The notes beneath the pieces are model-generated. The model did not search any database and was not told the DNA's origin. It saw nothing but the letters and a program-made list of their open reading frames with translations. A stretch of DNA of 64,000 nucleotides from Lingula anatina (lineage: Eukaryota; Brachiopoda; Lingulata; Lingulida; Lingulidae). The stretch is from assembly GCF_001039355.2 (NCBI RefSeq), contig NW_019775780.1:496001-560000 (forward strand), in the 5' to 3' direction. The translations under genes and the position numbers were made by a program. Every line of letters begins with the position of its first letter. Position 1 is the stretch's first letter. Positions 37,500 to 50,806 of this stretch are shown here, in pieces.

Positions 37500-37544
37500 C
37501 TTTACTCCATCAATGAATGAACAGTATGGGATATATGCAAGCAG
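37500..37544 (+). other. Candidate alternative leader exon end with strong donor
   Basis: The sequence ends GCAAGCAG|GTAAGTGTGAGTG, a near-perfect donor inside NAV intron 3. A short ATG frame before it does not join exon 4 in phase, so if used it would be a non-coding leader of an internal-promoter transcript. No promoter is visible. Confidence 0.15.
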
Positions 37545-40061
37545 GTAAGTGTGAGTGTGCAGCCTATTTTTGATTTTTTTTAACTGAATTCTGCTGGTAT
37601 TGGGAAATATTACAGGGTTGAACAATATGCTATATTTTTACATATATTTTTACAATAAAAAGACTGCACATCTATCTCCACCTGAGATGTGAGGTACTTA
37701 ATTCAGCATACATTTAGTTTATATGTTTTCCATTTTGAGCCTATATCAGTAAGCAGAGTATAGATTCTCTGGCTGTATTGTTTGATATTTCTGTATCCAT
37801 TATTGAATATATGTTAAACATATTCATTTTAGTTCTAGTCATATTAGAGATGCTCAAAATTAGGAATCACAATATGTGTGAATATGATTTATATAAAATT
37901 AAATTAAATTTTAATAAATCTGGCAACACTGGGATTAAACATGGTTAGATTTATTGGTAAGCATTTCTTATATTACCTGAAGTTTCAATTTATTACACAT
38001 ATTTCATAGTTACTTTTGGGGGTAACAGTGAGGCTGCACAGTAGATGGTGTTGATAATAACTTGGGAAAAGACATTACTGGTGACAAAAAAAAAAATAAT
38101 GTTTTCAGTTGCAGCAGAAATATTACTATTGATATTTGTATATATTGCTAAATCAATACTTGTGAAGATGCTTTTATTTACAATTTAATGTCAGGTTAAG
38201 CTTATCAGGACATGAAACATGGTTTATGTTGTCAGCTTGCAATTGATTTACACTGATTTATTGAGTAAAAATGGGAGAATATTGTTATCAAAATTGGATC
38301 ATATTCACCATGAATAATGCACTTTAGATCACATAGCAGTTATTTTCAATAACTTCTATGAAACAGTTAGAAAAGTCCTTCAAGAGTTACCTCAAAGATT
38401 AAACCATATTAAAATGCAGGTTTCAAGTACTTTGAATAAGAAAAAGAAAACAAACAGGGTACCCCAGCAGTTAAAGGTATTATATTTGTAGATTGAATTA
38501 GGCTATTGTTCCCTTAAATTGAAACGGAGTGTCATTTTTGTGACTGAGTCAGTTTAATAGCAGTGATGTAATGCAGTATTCTATGGTGGGACGCGGGTTT
38601 TGTCAGGTGTTTCTAAAGGACCTGATTCTTTTTACTGTCAGTCTGTTGGGAGGAATGAAGAAGCGGTGATTTTGATTGAAGTAGAATATGTTCTCCCAGT
38701 GAACTGAATAACTGGTCTTTATACTGGCAGTATTTGATTGCTTGGCGCGTTTACAGTTATTCCTCAAGTTTGTTGCCATGTGTGACTTTATTCCCAACAG
38801 GTAAGAGGAGAGGGAATGGGGGATTTACATTGGTACATAGTAAGAATTTCAACATTATCAAACATATTCCACTGTGTGCTTGGTATTACTTTTCAAGCCA
38901 TTGTGAAACTTCCTTTAATGTTAACAATGTTGGAGTGGTTTTTGCACTTTTTATATTCCTTTTTTTTTTTCAGAAAAGATTTATGTTATGCATTGTGTAA
39001 TTTAGATAGCACTATGATATCAAGCCTACAGGCTTTACTCATTTGGTGGGAAACCCTGCATTTGTGGGATTAATTCCATTTGTTATAAACTTTTCTGAGA
39101 AGTTTCTGAGCATTATCATGTAATATAAATCAGCTCCAGGTGTATGCCAATAGACAAAAAACATGGCCCTATGTATCTTCCTTACATCAGAAATGATCAG
39201 TGCACTGCAGAGATAATAAAATCCAGAACCATGGGGGGGATTACCAGCAATGACGCAATGTTGCTGTCTATAGCACCTGCATATTGGATCAACTCTGTGT
39301 GATTTATTGTACTGGATCATAGTAAATGTGACAGGTTATGAGTTGGTACCTTGTAATGAGGAAGTTCGGGAATAATGACACAAACTGTGATAGTTTTCCT
39401 TTGTGGCAAATAGAGGATACTATTCGAGTCTCTGTGATACTAGTTCTCTGTCAGTGGTAGAATCCGGGAACAGAGCCTGCTGGATTAGTATCATATTATA
39501 TATGGTGTCTGTGACAACATTGAACTGAAATGAGTATTGGGGCAATGTGTTTTATTGAGCCACAGTATTATGTTAATAGTCAGCTTAAGGGGTTCTCTAG
39601 GAATATACCCCTTTTATGTATCTTAGTGCCTGTGTGAAAACAGCATGCTTTATTGCAATATATAGTTTATAGAATGCTATAAACTGTCTGGCATTGATGT
39701 GATTCTGATGGCAAACCATTGATAAAGATACCAGGTACTGATAGGTGAAAGTAGAACAGTTATACATATTTGTAGCATGAACTTATTTCATAGTTATGGA
39801 CAGTATCGATCTTGCTTTCTGATGTGAAAAATTCTGAGAAGAAGAAATTTGTATATTCAGATGTTTTGTTATTATCGTAATATATAACTAAAAAGAAGAC
39901 ATACCAGAAAACATTGAAAACTAAAGACAGATAGCTCACTCTTATGTTCCGAGTGGCGAGTAGAATGGCATCTGAGCCGTGATATAGTTAGAATTCTGTA
40001 GGGATCACTGCGGTAGCAGTCCAGCCAATACGTGCTCTGACTCTTGGTTTTGCTATTTCAG

Positions 40062-40134
40062 ATAGAGAATCTCAACACCTGCCTCACATTCCTGGCCCAT
40101 CTTGGCGTCAATGTAGAAGGACTGAGTGCAAAAG
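40062..40134 (+). CDS. NAV2: NAV coding exon 4 (CH domain, central helices)
   Basis: A 73-nt exon encoding residues 87-110 (IENLNTCLTFLAHLGVNVEGLSAK) plus the first base of Asp111. The acceptor is TTTCAG and the donor AAAG|GTAAGT (phase 1). It matches the vertebrate IENIDACLNFLAAKGINIQGLSAE segment almost position by position. It contains the conserved hydrophobic CH core and the invariant Gly-Leu-Ser-Ala turn. Confidence 0.95.
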
Positions 40135-42013
40135 GTAAGTTGTTTTATTAGATAACAATGCTTTTGTTTGGTCCTATACACAATTAAAAAAAAAAATGCT
40201 ATCCACATCTGCCCCTCTCTGGCTTAGAAATTATTTTCTGCATTTGACTTTTTTGACTTCCTCCCCGTCCTGACCAGTGATACACCAAACCTGTACCAGA
40301 AGTACCCCTGAATAGAATGTTCATGGCTGGCCCTTTTCAAATAGAACATTTCTTGACGGATGTTCCCTAATAATCTCAAAATATTGGTACCCAATATTGA
40401 CTAGTTGAATTGTATAGAGGTGCCATGTAATGTAGGCTTGTTTCAATATTGAAATGTATTTAGAATAATGAGGAATAGAATGTTGATAAATACTATGCTG
40501 CTGAGTTGTTACCATGAGTGTTTACTTAAATAGGAAGTATGTTTGAGTCTTAATGGTGATTTAAATGCTACAACACTTAAACATTTGTCTGTAACAATTG
40601 GTTTGGTAAAGAACAAACAGCTGTATAATGTTACAGTGTGTGGTCCCATGTTTATAGTTCTGGAGAGCCAGGCTAGCTATTATAGCCTATTATTGTGCTT
40701 GGTTATTTTGTCTATGTTTAGGTTAAAAACAATGGCTCCTTGTCCTTAAATCTTAAGTTTCATCCGTTTTTAATAAAAGAAGGGCGTTAGTTATACTACA
40801 GCAAATCTGATTCAGAGAGGAGCAAAGATGGTGTAAGTTACATATGGCAAAAATTTAGTTTTGTTATGAAAATCATGCAGATGCTTGTGAAAGCCCCTAC
40901 CCTAATAAAAAATAACTATTAGAACCCTAAAATGTGATTTATTTTGTCATTAAATCGGCTAGTAAGTGCAGATGTTTTAATAGCCTATTCATAAATCTGT
41001 TATGTGTAACTTGGAAGGTCGCACACAGTGATATCTGTAATATTGAGCAACTGTTTTATGGGTCCACTTGCAGATTTCATTATTTGAAACAGTTTGGTCT
41101 TTTGTATTATAACAAAGACTGAATGTGTTTTTGAAAATGATTACCATGGAGATGGTAATTCATGTCCTTCATATGATGGGGGATTTTTTTCTTTACTTTT
41201 TGCCCCCCCCCCCCCCCCCCAAAAAAAAAAAAAAAAAAGTTTTCAGTCAAGAGATACATTTCATGACTTGTATTGCAGCATAAGCTGCTGATAAAATGCA
41301 TGTGGTATTAAAGAAACATATATCATAATTGCATCAACACACATTTATTGCGACAATGTACATATAATATTAGAGCACACTGGATCTTCCTTATTGGTTG
41401 GTTCAAAGTGCACATATAAGAGCAGTTAACTTCTGTCGAAGCCTTGTGATCAGATATAAAACAGATAGATTTGAATGTCTCACTGTAGGTCTATCTCTTA
41501 CTTATTTTTGATAACATTATAAAGAAAACTACTTATATCTGTGGCATTCTCAATTCACATCCATAGGTGAAAATTTTCAGGATTATGCCCGATTTCAGGA
41601 TTTTCAGTTTTCATTTTGATTGTATTTTTTTCTTTTTTTAACGTGGTCTAAATGCAATCAGAAATAAGGTAAAAAGAAAATTTCCATGTTTATTTTGCGG
41701 TATTGTTTTAAGCATGTTTAATTTAATTTGGAGACATTTTCCATGCTGTATATATGATTTACGACTTCGTGAATCTGCATTGCAAAGATTAAAAATACAT
41801 TTATGTTTGATGATTTTTTTATTCCTTGAAGAGTTAACATGTGTATCTTGCAGAATCACTCTAAGGTGAAGTGCCTTGTGATAATATTATGGTTACACAA
41901 ATTATCTATGGGGTGTTGAGACATTTGTTTTCCCCCTTATAAATTCAGATGGTAAGATGTTTGGCTAAAACAAAACATATGTCTTTTGTAATTTTTAATC
42001 TTACCTTTTCCAG
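40135..42013 (+). other. NAV intron 4 (about 1.9 kb, GT-AG)
   Basis: It runs from GTAAGT to TTACCTTTTCCAG. It contains the C/A homopolymer junction at 41203-41238 and otherwise nothing I recognise. Confidence 0.7.
41203..41238. repeat. Poly-C directly joined to poly-A
   Basis: Eighteen C residues are followed by eighteen A residues. A back-to-back homopolymer of exactly equal lengths is unusual and may include an assembly length error. Confidence 0.9.
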
Positions 42014-42197
42014 ATATAAAAGATGGCAACTTAAAGGCAATACTTGGGCTGTTCTTTAGTTTATCTCGCTTCAAACAGCAACAGAAGCAACAACAGCAGC
42101 AGCAACAACAACAACAGGTGGTCACAAATACATCATCAACAACAAGACAAGACAGTGGCAAGGCAGCTCAAGCTAACGGAGGGGATATGCTTTCAAG
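42014..42197 (+). CDS. NAV2: NAV coding exon 5 (end of CH domain and poly-Q tract)
   Basis: A 184-nt exon completing Asp111 and encoding residues 112-171 plus two bases of Arg172. It begins IKDGNLKAILGLFFSLSRF, the highly conserved end of the navigator CH domain. It then enters QQQK followed by ten Gln (42076-42117, mixed CAG and CAA codons) and a Thr/Ser/Asn/Gln-rich linker. Vertebrate NAV2 and NAV3 also have a Gln-rich run at this place. The acceptor is TTTTCCAG and the donor CAAG|GTAAGT (phase 2). Mixed codons should limit repeat expansion. Confidence 0.95.
42076..42117 (+). repeat. CAG/CAA triplet tract coding for poly-glutamine
   Basis: Fourteen codons, three Gln, one Lys and ten Gln, lie in frame within NAV exon 5. 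The tract has CAA interruptions. Confidence 0.95.
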
Positions 42198-44728
42198 GTA
42201 AGTCATTTCCTGAGAAGGCTGTTGAGTGAGCCCCTTCCCCCCCCTCTCTTTCTTTGTGATGTTAATTGTGCTTTTCTAGATTTTCTGGCATTAATGGGAA
42301 GTTTCAGAAACATTACAACAGCCCAATAAGTCATTGAGAACTGTACTGTTTCCAAGTTCTCATTTTAAGGCTAGCCAAAATAATATTGGTATTCATCTTT
42401 GGCCAAAGAGACAGGAAAGACTTGATTTTCCCCAGTACAGCAATAGGAAATCGTATCATTCAGACATCTGTCATCTCCCCAGTACAATTTCTGTATCCCA
42501 TGCATTTAGACCCATCTTTGACCACAGTGACAGGAAGCACTGAACTTTTTCTTAAGATCTGGGTTCATGATTATTGATATTACACCCTATGCAGCCAGCT
42601 ACAAAAGAGCAGTACTCCTAGACATCTGCCAGACACCTATAATACCTTGGATCACCTTTTTGAAAGGTCAAGAGTGTTTTACTGGGGTCAGGGAAAGTCT
42701 ACTAGGGCCAGGTTGCTGGCAGGGAGCTTAATAGGGAGGTACATATGGTCAGTTATGGCATTGTTCACATTAGTATATTACTGAGAATTTCTAAAGAAGT
42801 GTAAACATGAATATTATACCTTATATTATAAAAAAAAATTATTGGGGCCTTTAAAGCTAGATGAGCATTTGAAATTGCTTGCAAATGAAAAGTTAAGTTA
42901 AATTTTATAAACAGCATCTACAAAATCATTTGTGCCAGTTTGGTTATTTGGCAAGCACTAATTTATTTCAAGAGCATTAGCTGGTCTTCACAGTTTTCTG
43001 AGGTTATCTAGTCAGTCCATTGTGGTAGGTGGGATTATGAATGTGTTTGGAGAAGAAACATTGGTGTGATGCATCTTATCTGCTGCATTTCATTGGACAA
43101 CGAAATGAAATTTCTTTATCTCAGATTTCTAAGTCTGTTTTCCACAAAATAATCTTGTATTGAATTAGTCTAAAATCAGATGATTGAAAATATTAAGTGT
43201 GAAATTTGCTTTATTAAAGGAATAATGGAAATAATAGATATTGAAGTTTTTGATGCCACAAATATTAATGGCAATAGTTTTAGATGTCCAATTATGATTA
43301 AACCAACAAATGAACCTAAAAATTCTTTTAATAGAAATTTAGTTAATAAGTAAGTTTTATTTATAAGAGGTCATACTATATAAAAGAATTACATGCAGGA
43401 TTGTAAGTCAAAGATTAAAGAGAATGAAATTCCCGTTGAAAAGCTGAGTGAACAGTGGGCTTGCATGGCTTTCTTGTCTGGTACTTATGGCGTTTGTGAA
43501 TTTCAATTATCCCAGAGATACTTTCTGATGTCGAAGAACACTCACCAAAGTGCCTAGCTGTATTTTATTTGCCATGTTTTGATGCTTGCAGTAGATTATT
43601 ACTGTCAAAGGGATATTAACACAGGGCATCTAATTTGATATCAGGCAGATGCAAGCCACAATTATTCCACATGGTGCCTTTAACCTAAGATTTTCTATTC
43701 ATAAGAGCTGAGCCCAGTCTTCATCCTATCTGTGTGGTCTTACTGACAGGAGTTGCATGTATCCTGCAATCAAACTCTGCTCTTTTACAACCATTCTGGT
43801 GACCTGGACACCTCGGGACTAATTTGTCCTATACACCACCTGGTATACCACACAGACAGGTCTACCTGGACCTGGGGGTTTACATGATGATGATGATAAT
43901 ATAACTCTTTTGTTAGGTATACATTTATGAATTGTTGGTTGTTTTCGCTGGTGTTGGGGTTATCTATGAGATGGCATTAGATTTGATTTTAATACTGTGT
44001 AATGTTGCATTGAATGTCAATAGCACCATTATGATATCAATTATGTAATTGTTGGCAGTGAGTTGACATAACATTTCAAACAAAATTTTTTAAAAAATTG
44101 AAATTGATAATTTGTATAATGGTATGAATGTGATAGATTTTATATTTGCTGCATTGGTGGACAAATTTAAATGATACTGTTAATAATCAGTTGATGATCA
44201 TTTTTGAGAAGTCCAAATAACTTCATTTCGACTTATATTTCAGTAAAATTATCATTGATTTTTTTATTTATTTTCGTGATATCCATGGATTGAAACAACT
44301 AAATGGTGTTTGTTGTGTCAGTTGCTTTCTCTAGACATTGAATAAAAGAGTACAACTCTGTGTCACGAGCGACAAAACAAATAAAAAACAACAGCAACAA
44401 AGAAAAAGAATAAGATTAAATATCTATTAAACATGAAATCTTTTTTCACAGACAAGAGTGGCCTGTCAGAACATGCAGGTGCTCTCATTAGTTTTCATGG
44501 AGGTGCATGTCTCAAAACTTGACGGAAATTATGTTGTCAAACATGATTATGACCCCCTGTTGTTTTAGAAAACCATATTGCATGCACTGTCTAGTATTCA
44601 GTCATGCACAGGCCATTTGTACCACTGGGTTCAGTAATATTAATGACACCTGTCCCCTATACAGGGAAATCATATTTTTTATTCGTCATTTATCATAACT
44701 GACTTCCTTCTTTCTTTCATTTCCTCAG
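42198..44728 (+). other. NAV intron 5 (about 2.5 kb, GT-AG)
   Basis: It runs from GTAAGT to TTTCATTTCCTCAG. A weak inverted pair (CCTATCTGTGTGGTC near 43726 and ACCACACAGACAGGTC near 43848) could be a worn foldback repeat. There is no gene. Confidence 0.65.
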
Positions 44729-44868
44729 GTTACCCTCACCATTCAAATCTTCCAGCAAAGGCTCAATGACAAAGGAGGCACATCATCTCAATGGGGAGAT
44801 CCCCAGCAACTTGAATCGTACCAGGGGCACCAGCAAGGCTGCCACCAATAATAACACCATCACCTCAG
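44729..44868 (+). CDS. NAV2: NAV coding exon 6 (start of Ser/Thr/Asn-rich region)
   Basis: A 140-nt exon completing Arg172 and encoding residues 173-218 (LPSPFKSSSKGSMTKEAHHL...NNNTITS) plus one base of the next codon. The acceptor is TTCCTCAG and the donor TCAG|GTGAGT (phase 1). The RLPSPFKSSSKG start parallels the RLPGP(S/T)RV...GS segment that follows the CH/poly-Q part in vertebrate NAV2/NAV3. The rest is disordered, Ser/Thr/Asn-rich and basic. The frame and position fit well, while residue conservation is lower than in the CH exons. Confidence 0.85.
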
Positions 44869-47800
44869 GTGAGTGCTGTGGGTGGGCTGAACTCTTTTTT
44901 TCCTAGGTAGTATTTTTTCTCTTTATGATAAACATTAAAAAATTTTTTGGTGAGTATCTGCTAAAAATGTTTTTCATTAGATTGCTCTATAATGAATTAT
45001 GAGATACTTAAATTTTGTGTTTTTTGGTGATATTTTGTTGACTATATGTTATGAAAAACTAGCCAAAATCAATATGGAATGTTTTTCAAATTTGAGCTGT
45101 GTTTTTTTTTAATTCTTATTGCATTTTTTCCATCACTATTTTATTGGCAATTAAGATGAACAGTGAAGGAAGGAGTAGTTATGGGTCTAAAATTGAGAAA
45201 AAGCAATTTTGTCAATTTAAAAGTTGTAAAAAAAGCCATAAGAAGATATGTCTGGACGTTTTGGCTCCCAGGGTCTGTTACAATGTGTTATTGTTTCTAA
45301 TGATCTGTGTTGGCAAGGTCTAGTGGATTGACCCCTTGATGGAAGTTTTTTGGACATCTTAGGAACTGACCACTGTATAACATATACTGGACATGACTCT
45401 GTAGTCTGGGAAATGTTCTTTTGACAATACCTACATTTTTATTAAGTCAAAACTATAAGTAACTCGAACTCATCATATATTTTGCATTGTAATGTTTGTT
45501 TCTTGAAAAGACAAATTTGCATGCTTGCCTTTTATAAAATAAAATACAGCTTTAACTTTTGACTTTCTATCTGAAAAATTCCACTATAATTTTCTTTAAT
45601 AAGAATTCAAATGATTTATTCTTGTCAGCAGCAATTTTGATTCAGAGACTTAGATTTGTGAAAATATAATTTGGCAGATATATCAAACTGTTGAATGATT
45701 TATTTTGAAAGAGCAGAGATTTATAGTAAAAACATGTAGTAAAAAAGAATTGTGTATTATAATCAGGTAGATAAAACCTTGTAAAAGCACTATGACATGG
45801 TGGGACCACAGGTTGACATTAGTACCATCTTGTTCCCAGTTTGAATAGAAGCAGTCTTAAAAGCAGCATCTGTTGTCAACCTCCACCAGGCTCACAATTC
45901 ATCACGACCTGCATGCAATAAAAAAAGAAGTAAATGCCAGATTACTCCAGTGAAAAAAGCAATATTTTTTCCAATGGTAACCAAATTATAAAGAAATCAT
46001 ATCTGGCATCTGGGGCCGGTAACAGGTGACAGATCCATGAAAATGTGATAATGCTGACAGGTGGCGTTTGGGAGTTTGAGAAGGTTATCGATCTTCAGGT
46101 CTCCGCATTTCCACTGCTGGGAGTATATGTTGTATCTCATATGAGTCAGTAATGTGTTGTGCTGTGCTGGGAAGTCAACCAGTATCTGTGAGACACTAAG
46201 CACTGGAGCATACATACATATATAGTGGTAGTTATATAAGGTCATACTACGCTGATAACCTGATTGCAAGTCCACTAGATCTTAAGTCACCTGTTTAGAA
46301 GACAGGCAACTCTGAGGACACCAATGTAACTAGAAGAACAGGAGTGTGTACTAGTGATCAGTACATTGCACCAGGTAGTCTTTGGTTTTTGATATTTTTT
46401 TCTGTGAACATTTGCATTAATTATACTGAGAACACTAGGAGACGTGAATGGCTGTTTAGTTGTTACCTATATATGTACTGGTACCATCTGCAGTAATGAG
46501 TGGAGGAGCTATCAGAATGCAAATAGTGTAAGGGCATGGGATTAGGTAGAACCTGAACGTATTTGTAATTGCATGACGAGTAAAGAGAAAAGAGATAACT
46601 GGGAACCAATTTTACCCAAGTGTAAGTTTACATGTGCATGCACTCGCGTACGCACAAATGCACATATAAGAAGTTTAATAGCAAAAAGAAGACATTGGAT
46701 GGACAATTGTATGTCACATCTAAAGAAAATTGTGAGCTGTTTAATTGTTTCTTTTTTGGTATATTTCAATCCTATCAAGCCTTTTGCAAGTAAGCTATCA
46801 TGATCTGATCTGTGTATAAAGGAACGATTGGAGATAGTTGCGCTATATCATTGGTAAGCTGGGCTAAACAGATTAAACTAGTGGAATGAAGCACTTATCA
46901 GCAGATGATGCTTAGATTTTCACTTTCCCTCAAGACTTGCACTGTGAGGGCAAATCATAAATACTGCATCCTGTGCTAGGTCCCAAATTATACTCTGCAA
47001 GGTGGTGACACTGATGAATCCTGTTTGGTAATTCAGAGGGGAAAATGTATGTTTTAACCTTTTTAAGACAAAGGTTTTGCAGGAAAAAAAGCCTGGTGTC
47101 TGTTGAATTGTATCTGTGAATAATTTTAGGAATCCTTGCATAATGCACTGCATCACATAGATAACATTTTGGAGCAGGAGATTGTCAAAATATTATGCTT
47201 TTGTCATTTCTTTGGATTTTGGAGCTACAATTGTGATTATTTTTAGGTGCCATATGAGTGTTTTTCGTGTCCTTTGGGCTTGTAAAACACCATAGTTTTC
47301 ATTTCAAAGACTATAAATAAGTACACACTTCATCCAAGTCAAAAGATATCATCAAACTTATGCTGATGAGGTGACAGATATGGGATATCTCATCAGAACT
47401 GGTGTAAATCACATGGCCCCCACATCCTGGCATGTAGTGGCCAGCCAGGTAAACTGACCACAGTGACCTGAAGTGGACAGGTAAGAGCAATAGGAAGTGG
47501 GTGAGTTTTGGCCTCTGGACTCCTTGGTTAAATCATACTGCGTTGGTGGTACTTTAAATAGAGAGATCCCCAGAGGCACTTGGGTCTTTTTTAAGAGTCG
47601 GCATAAGAACCACAACTTCTTCTTAGTCTCATTTTGCTTCGTTTATCTCTGGTGTGATCAGTAGACAGAGAGCATACTTTCAAAGGCCAGGTTTTGGAAG
47701 TTAAGTGCTATCAGTTGATATTTAATTGCTAGAACATGTGCTTTGAACTATGTATGAAATAGTCATACCACATCCACTTCACTATTTGAAAGAATTAGGA

Positions 47801-48569
47801 AGAAATAAAGAAGAATTCTTGTCAATAAGGTACTAGAAGACATCACTAGACTATTGCCTCTGGGCTGGTGGCCTAGCATCCTGCAATGAACTGAAAATGT
47901 GAAAGGGCTTTTAATTTGCACTAGTCTAGCTGAAAGGAGTTATTAAATAATATATCCCAGAGGGCTTGATGTCTGGTATGAGGAACAGCATTCCATAATG
48001 TGTGACTTTGAACCAGAGACACAGATTGTCCTAGAGAAGTAAAGGTCTGGGACTGGGCTAAGGTTTATTTTTATATGTTCTGTTGGTGAATTACAGTTCT
48101 CTTGTTGCATAGACTGGTTAAGCTCAATAGGTTCTTCAATTATTGATAGTTTCAAGACAGTTACAGGTAGGATATGGTTTTCTTATTTTGTTGTTAGACT
48201 GTTTTAGGAAGGTTTAGTACACATCCTTGAAAATGGTATGTGGATTTTATTTATTAACATCATTAATATTAATATTAAAATCAGTATTTTCATCCTTTTT
48301 TTGGTGTTCAAACATAGCATGTTTCCCATTTAACTTTTTGTTTATTACTCACAAGGATATGCCCCTTACACCAGTAGTTTTTCCCAAATGATATGCATTA
48401 CTCTTAAATAGCAGACAGAATATCAGCTTTAAATCTGTTCATTTTTGAATTTGAAATTCCTTCAGATTTACGAAAGCAGTCTTAAATTTTTCTGCTTTTG
48501 ACACATGATAACATTCAAGGATGTTTACCCCCTGACAGGTTTAGATTACCAGAAAAATGGCCAGCCTTG

Positions 48570-48589
48570 CCCCCCCCCCCCCCCCCCCC
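48570..48589. repeat. Poly-C homopolymer run (20 bp)
   Basis: Twenty C residues within intron 6. The length is probably unreliable. Confidence 0.9.
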
Positions 48590-50760
48590 TTGAATCTGCG
48601 TATTGGTTCCACAAGCATTAGTATTTATGCTAGACATGTTGAGAGGATTGCTGTTGTAAGCATGCATTCTCATCTATCGCAATTGGTGAGATGAGCTGGA
48701 CAGATGTTTGTTAAACTTTATAGATATTATGGGGAAATCCACTTGCTCTGCAGTCATGGGTAGTATTCTCTAAAGTATCATGATATGAGATTGCCTTGTA
48801 ATAAGCTTTTTGAATGTAAACTGATTGATTTATGAAAAGCCTGTGAAGAAGTGTTGCACTCTTGGGATGGTGGTTGTTAAAGCTTGAAAATTTCCAGAAA
48901 ATATTTCTGTTTGTCTGTGTGTGTTTGTGTGTTTTTGTGTGATAAAGTAAGTCAGACTTGCAGAGCAACTTGTACTGTGTGGGCAACAAAAATGCATTAT
49001 CATAGCTATTCATTATGAGCCAACAGCCTCATTACTTTCCCTTGTCCTGTTGGGTAACAAATCTTAGATGGTTTCTCATTGATTTGATGATGGAAATGGC
49101 TTGTTCATGCTGGTTGAGTATGGAAAGCAGCTTGATGCAAAATTATATCTGTGACTGAAAGGAAGATAATGGAAATGTACAAATGATCAACAGTGAGGGT
49201 TTTAAAAGTAATATAGTATTTTGGTCTTTGAAAGTGTGGCTGAATATTGGAAATAATGGAAAAAAGAAGTTCATTGTTTTTTTCAAATGTCAATACAACT
49301 TTGTTTAATATTTTGAATGCAGACTGACTTCACCTCTTCAGAATGTACTGGCAAGGAAAGCAATGGAAAAACTTAATCAGTAATTATTTAGTGGGTTAAT
49401 GTCAATATGAAGTATTTCCTGGTTGGTGATGGCTTAGCATTGTTTGGACAGCTTCCATTCTTCAGTGCTACGCCTGCTTGTTAAAGCAGCAGCAGCATGC
49501 ATGTGCATTTGACCCCTGTATCTCATTACATTGTATAGTAAATACGGAGAATACAAAAGCATCTTATGAATGAAAATCTGAAGTAGAGCTTGAGAGAAAA
49601 TGCTCCTCTTAAGTTTTATCACCTGGCATCAAGAACGGTTTGCTTCAAAGGTCTTCTAAGATTTCCTGGATTACATCATACTGTTGGAATAAAAGACTGA
49701 TGGGCTATATCATTGTTGTAAGTGACAGAAGGCAGGTATATTGTATGCTGCCAAACTGGAAAATGACTCTGCACCCGGTGATACCTGGTTGCTGATGGTG
49801 AAAAGGTATCCGTTTTTATAGAGCTTGCAGCAAGCCTGTCATTTTGATGCTATGTTCATTAGCATGTTTTATGTCTGATGTATGGAGGCTGAAATGATGT
49901 TGAATTTTAGATTCTTTAGTATGCATTGTAATTCAGTATGAGTGGATCAGTTTTGTTTAGTGTTGCCTGATTTTTTAAATTTTTGTGTGTGAAATGTTAC
50001 TTGTTTTGATAAAAAACAAACAAATTAACCAATAACCGCCCTCTGCAGCTAACCCTGAACTATTAAAAGTGGAACAATTGTTCAAAGGTTGAATTTCTGT
50101 TTTTCAACTTCAAAATGTCAAGCAAATGAAGTTGAAAACAGGTGTTTTAGAATTGCAATAAAGAAAAAAGTGAAATTATCCTCAGATAGACCTAATAAAA
50201 TTAAGCAGATTAAGCATGGGGACAGACAGAAAAATAATCACACTCTGACTTGACTTTTTTATGTTCTAGAAAAACTTGAATTTAGATTTTAATTAAATTT
50301 CCTTAAAACATTTCATCCAGCTAAAATTGCATTTCAGATCATTTTTCAATGTGGTTAATATTGCTTTGTTTGGTAATTTAAAGGTAAAATGTGTGACAAA
50401 AGTCAGATAAGCAACAGTGCTGGTGACTTTCTACAGTTTTATATTTGATAAAGCCTCCCAGTAAAAAAAAAGGTTTTCAAATACCACTGTAATCAGTTTT
50501 CAGCTGACTTCTCCAGCATTAAATGCCACTGCTTTATCTTGTCACAGTCATTTGTCTGCAAGTGAACAACCCACTGTGTGCCTGAATTCAGGGCATAGGT
50601 CAGAGCAAGGGCTAGTTATGCTTTTTTCTTTTTCTCTTAAAAGATAATGTTTTTATTTTGTGTTGTTGTTTTTCATGTTCCATAATGTTGAGGCTGACCA
50701 TATGAGATGTAAGGAATTAAAAAATGTGTTTTTTCTACCTTAGCCTAACTTGGTTCATAT

Positions 50761-50806
50761 TCTCTCTCTCTCTCTCTCTTACACACACGCACGCACCCAC
50801 GCATGC
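50761..50806. repeat. (TC)n and (AC)n compound microsatellite
   Basis: A TC run of about 19 bp is followed by AC and ACGC-type repeats, ending in a GCATGCATG stretch. Confidence 0.85.

Larger units (their letters stand above)
27336..40061 (+). other. NAV intron 3 (about 12.7 kb, GT-AG) with nested elements and an assembly gap
   Basis: It runs from GTAAGT to TGCTATTTCAG. It contains the direct-repeat element at 30825-31499, the gap and duplicated flanks at 32209-33258, and the inverted-repeat element at 32464-33131. Possible leader-exon donors occur near 37544 and 38800. The rest is AT-rich and unremarkable. Confidence 0.7.

Noticed and set aside
38778-38800. Short ATG frame ending CCCAACAG|GTAAGA as an alternative first coding exon
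   Set aside because: It ends in phase 2 while exon 4 starts in phase 0. Joining them gives a stop at once.
41937-42229. Frames overlapping exon 5 with poly-Cys, poly-Ser/Asn or Thr/Arg content
   Set aside because: They are other-frame readings of the CAG/CAA tract and exon 5.
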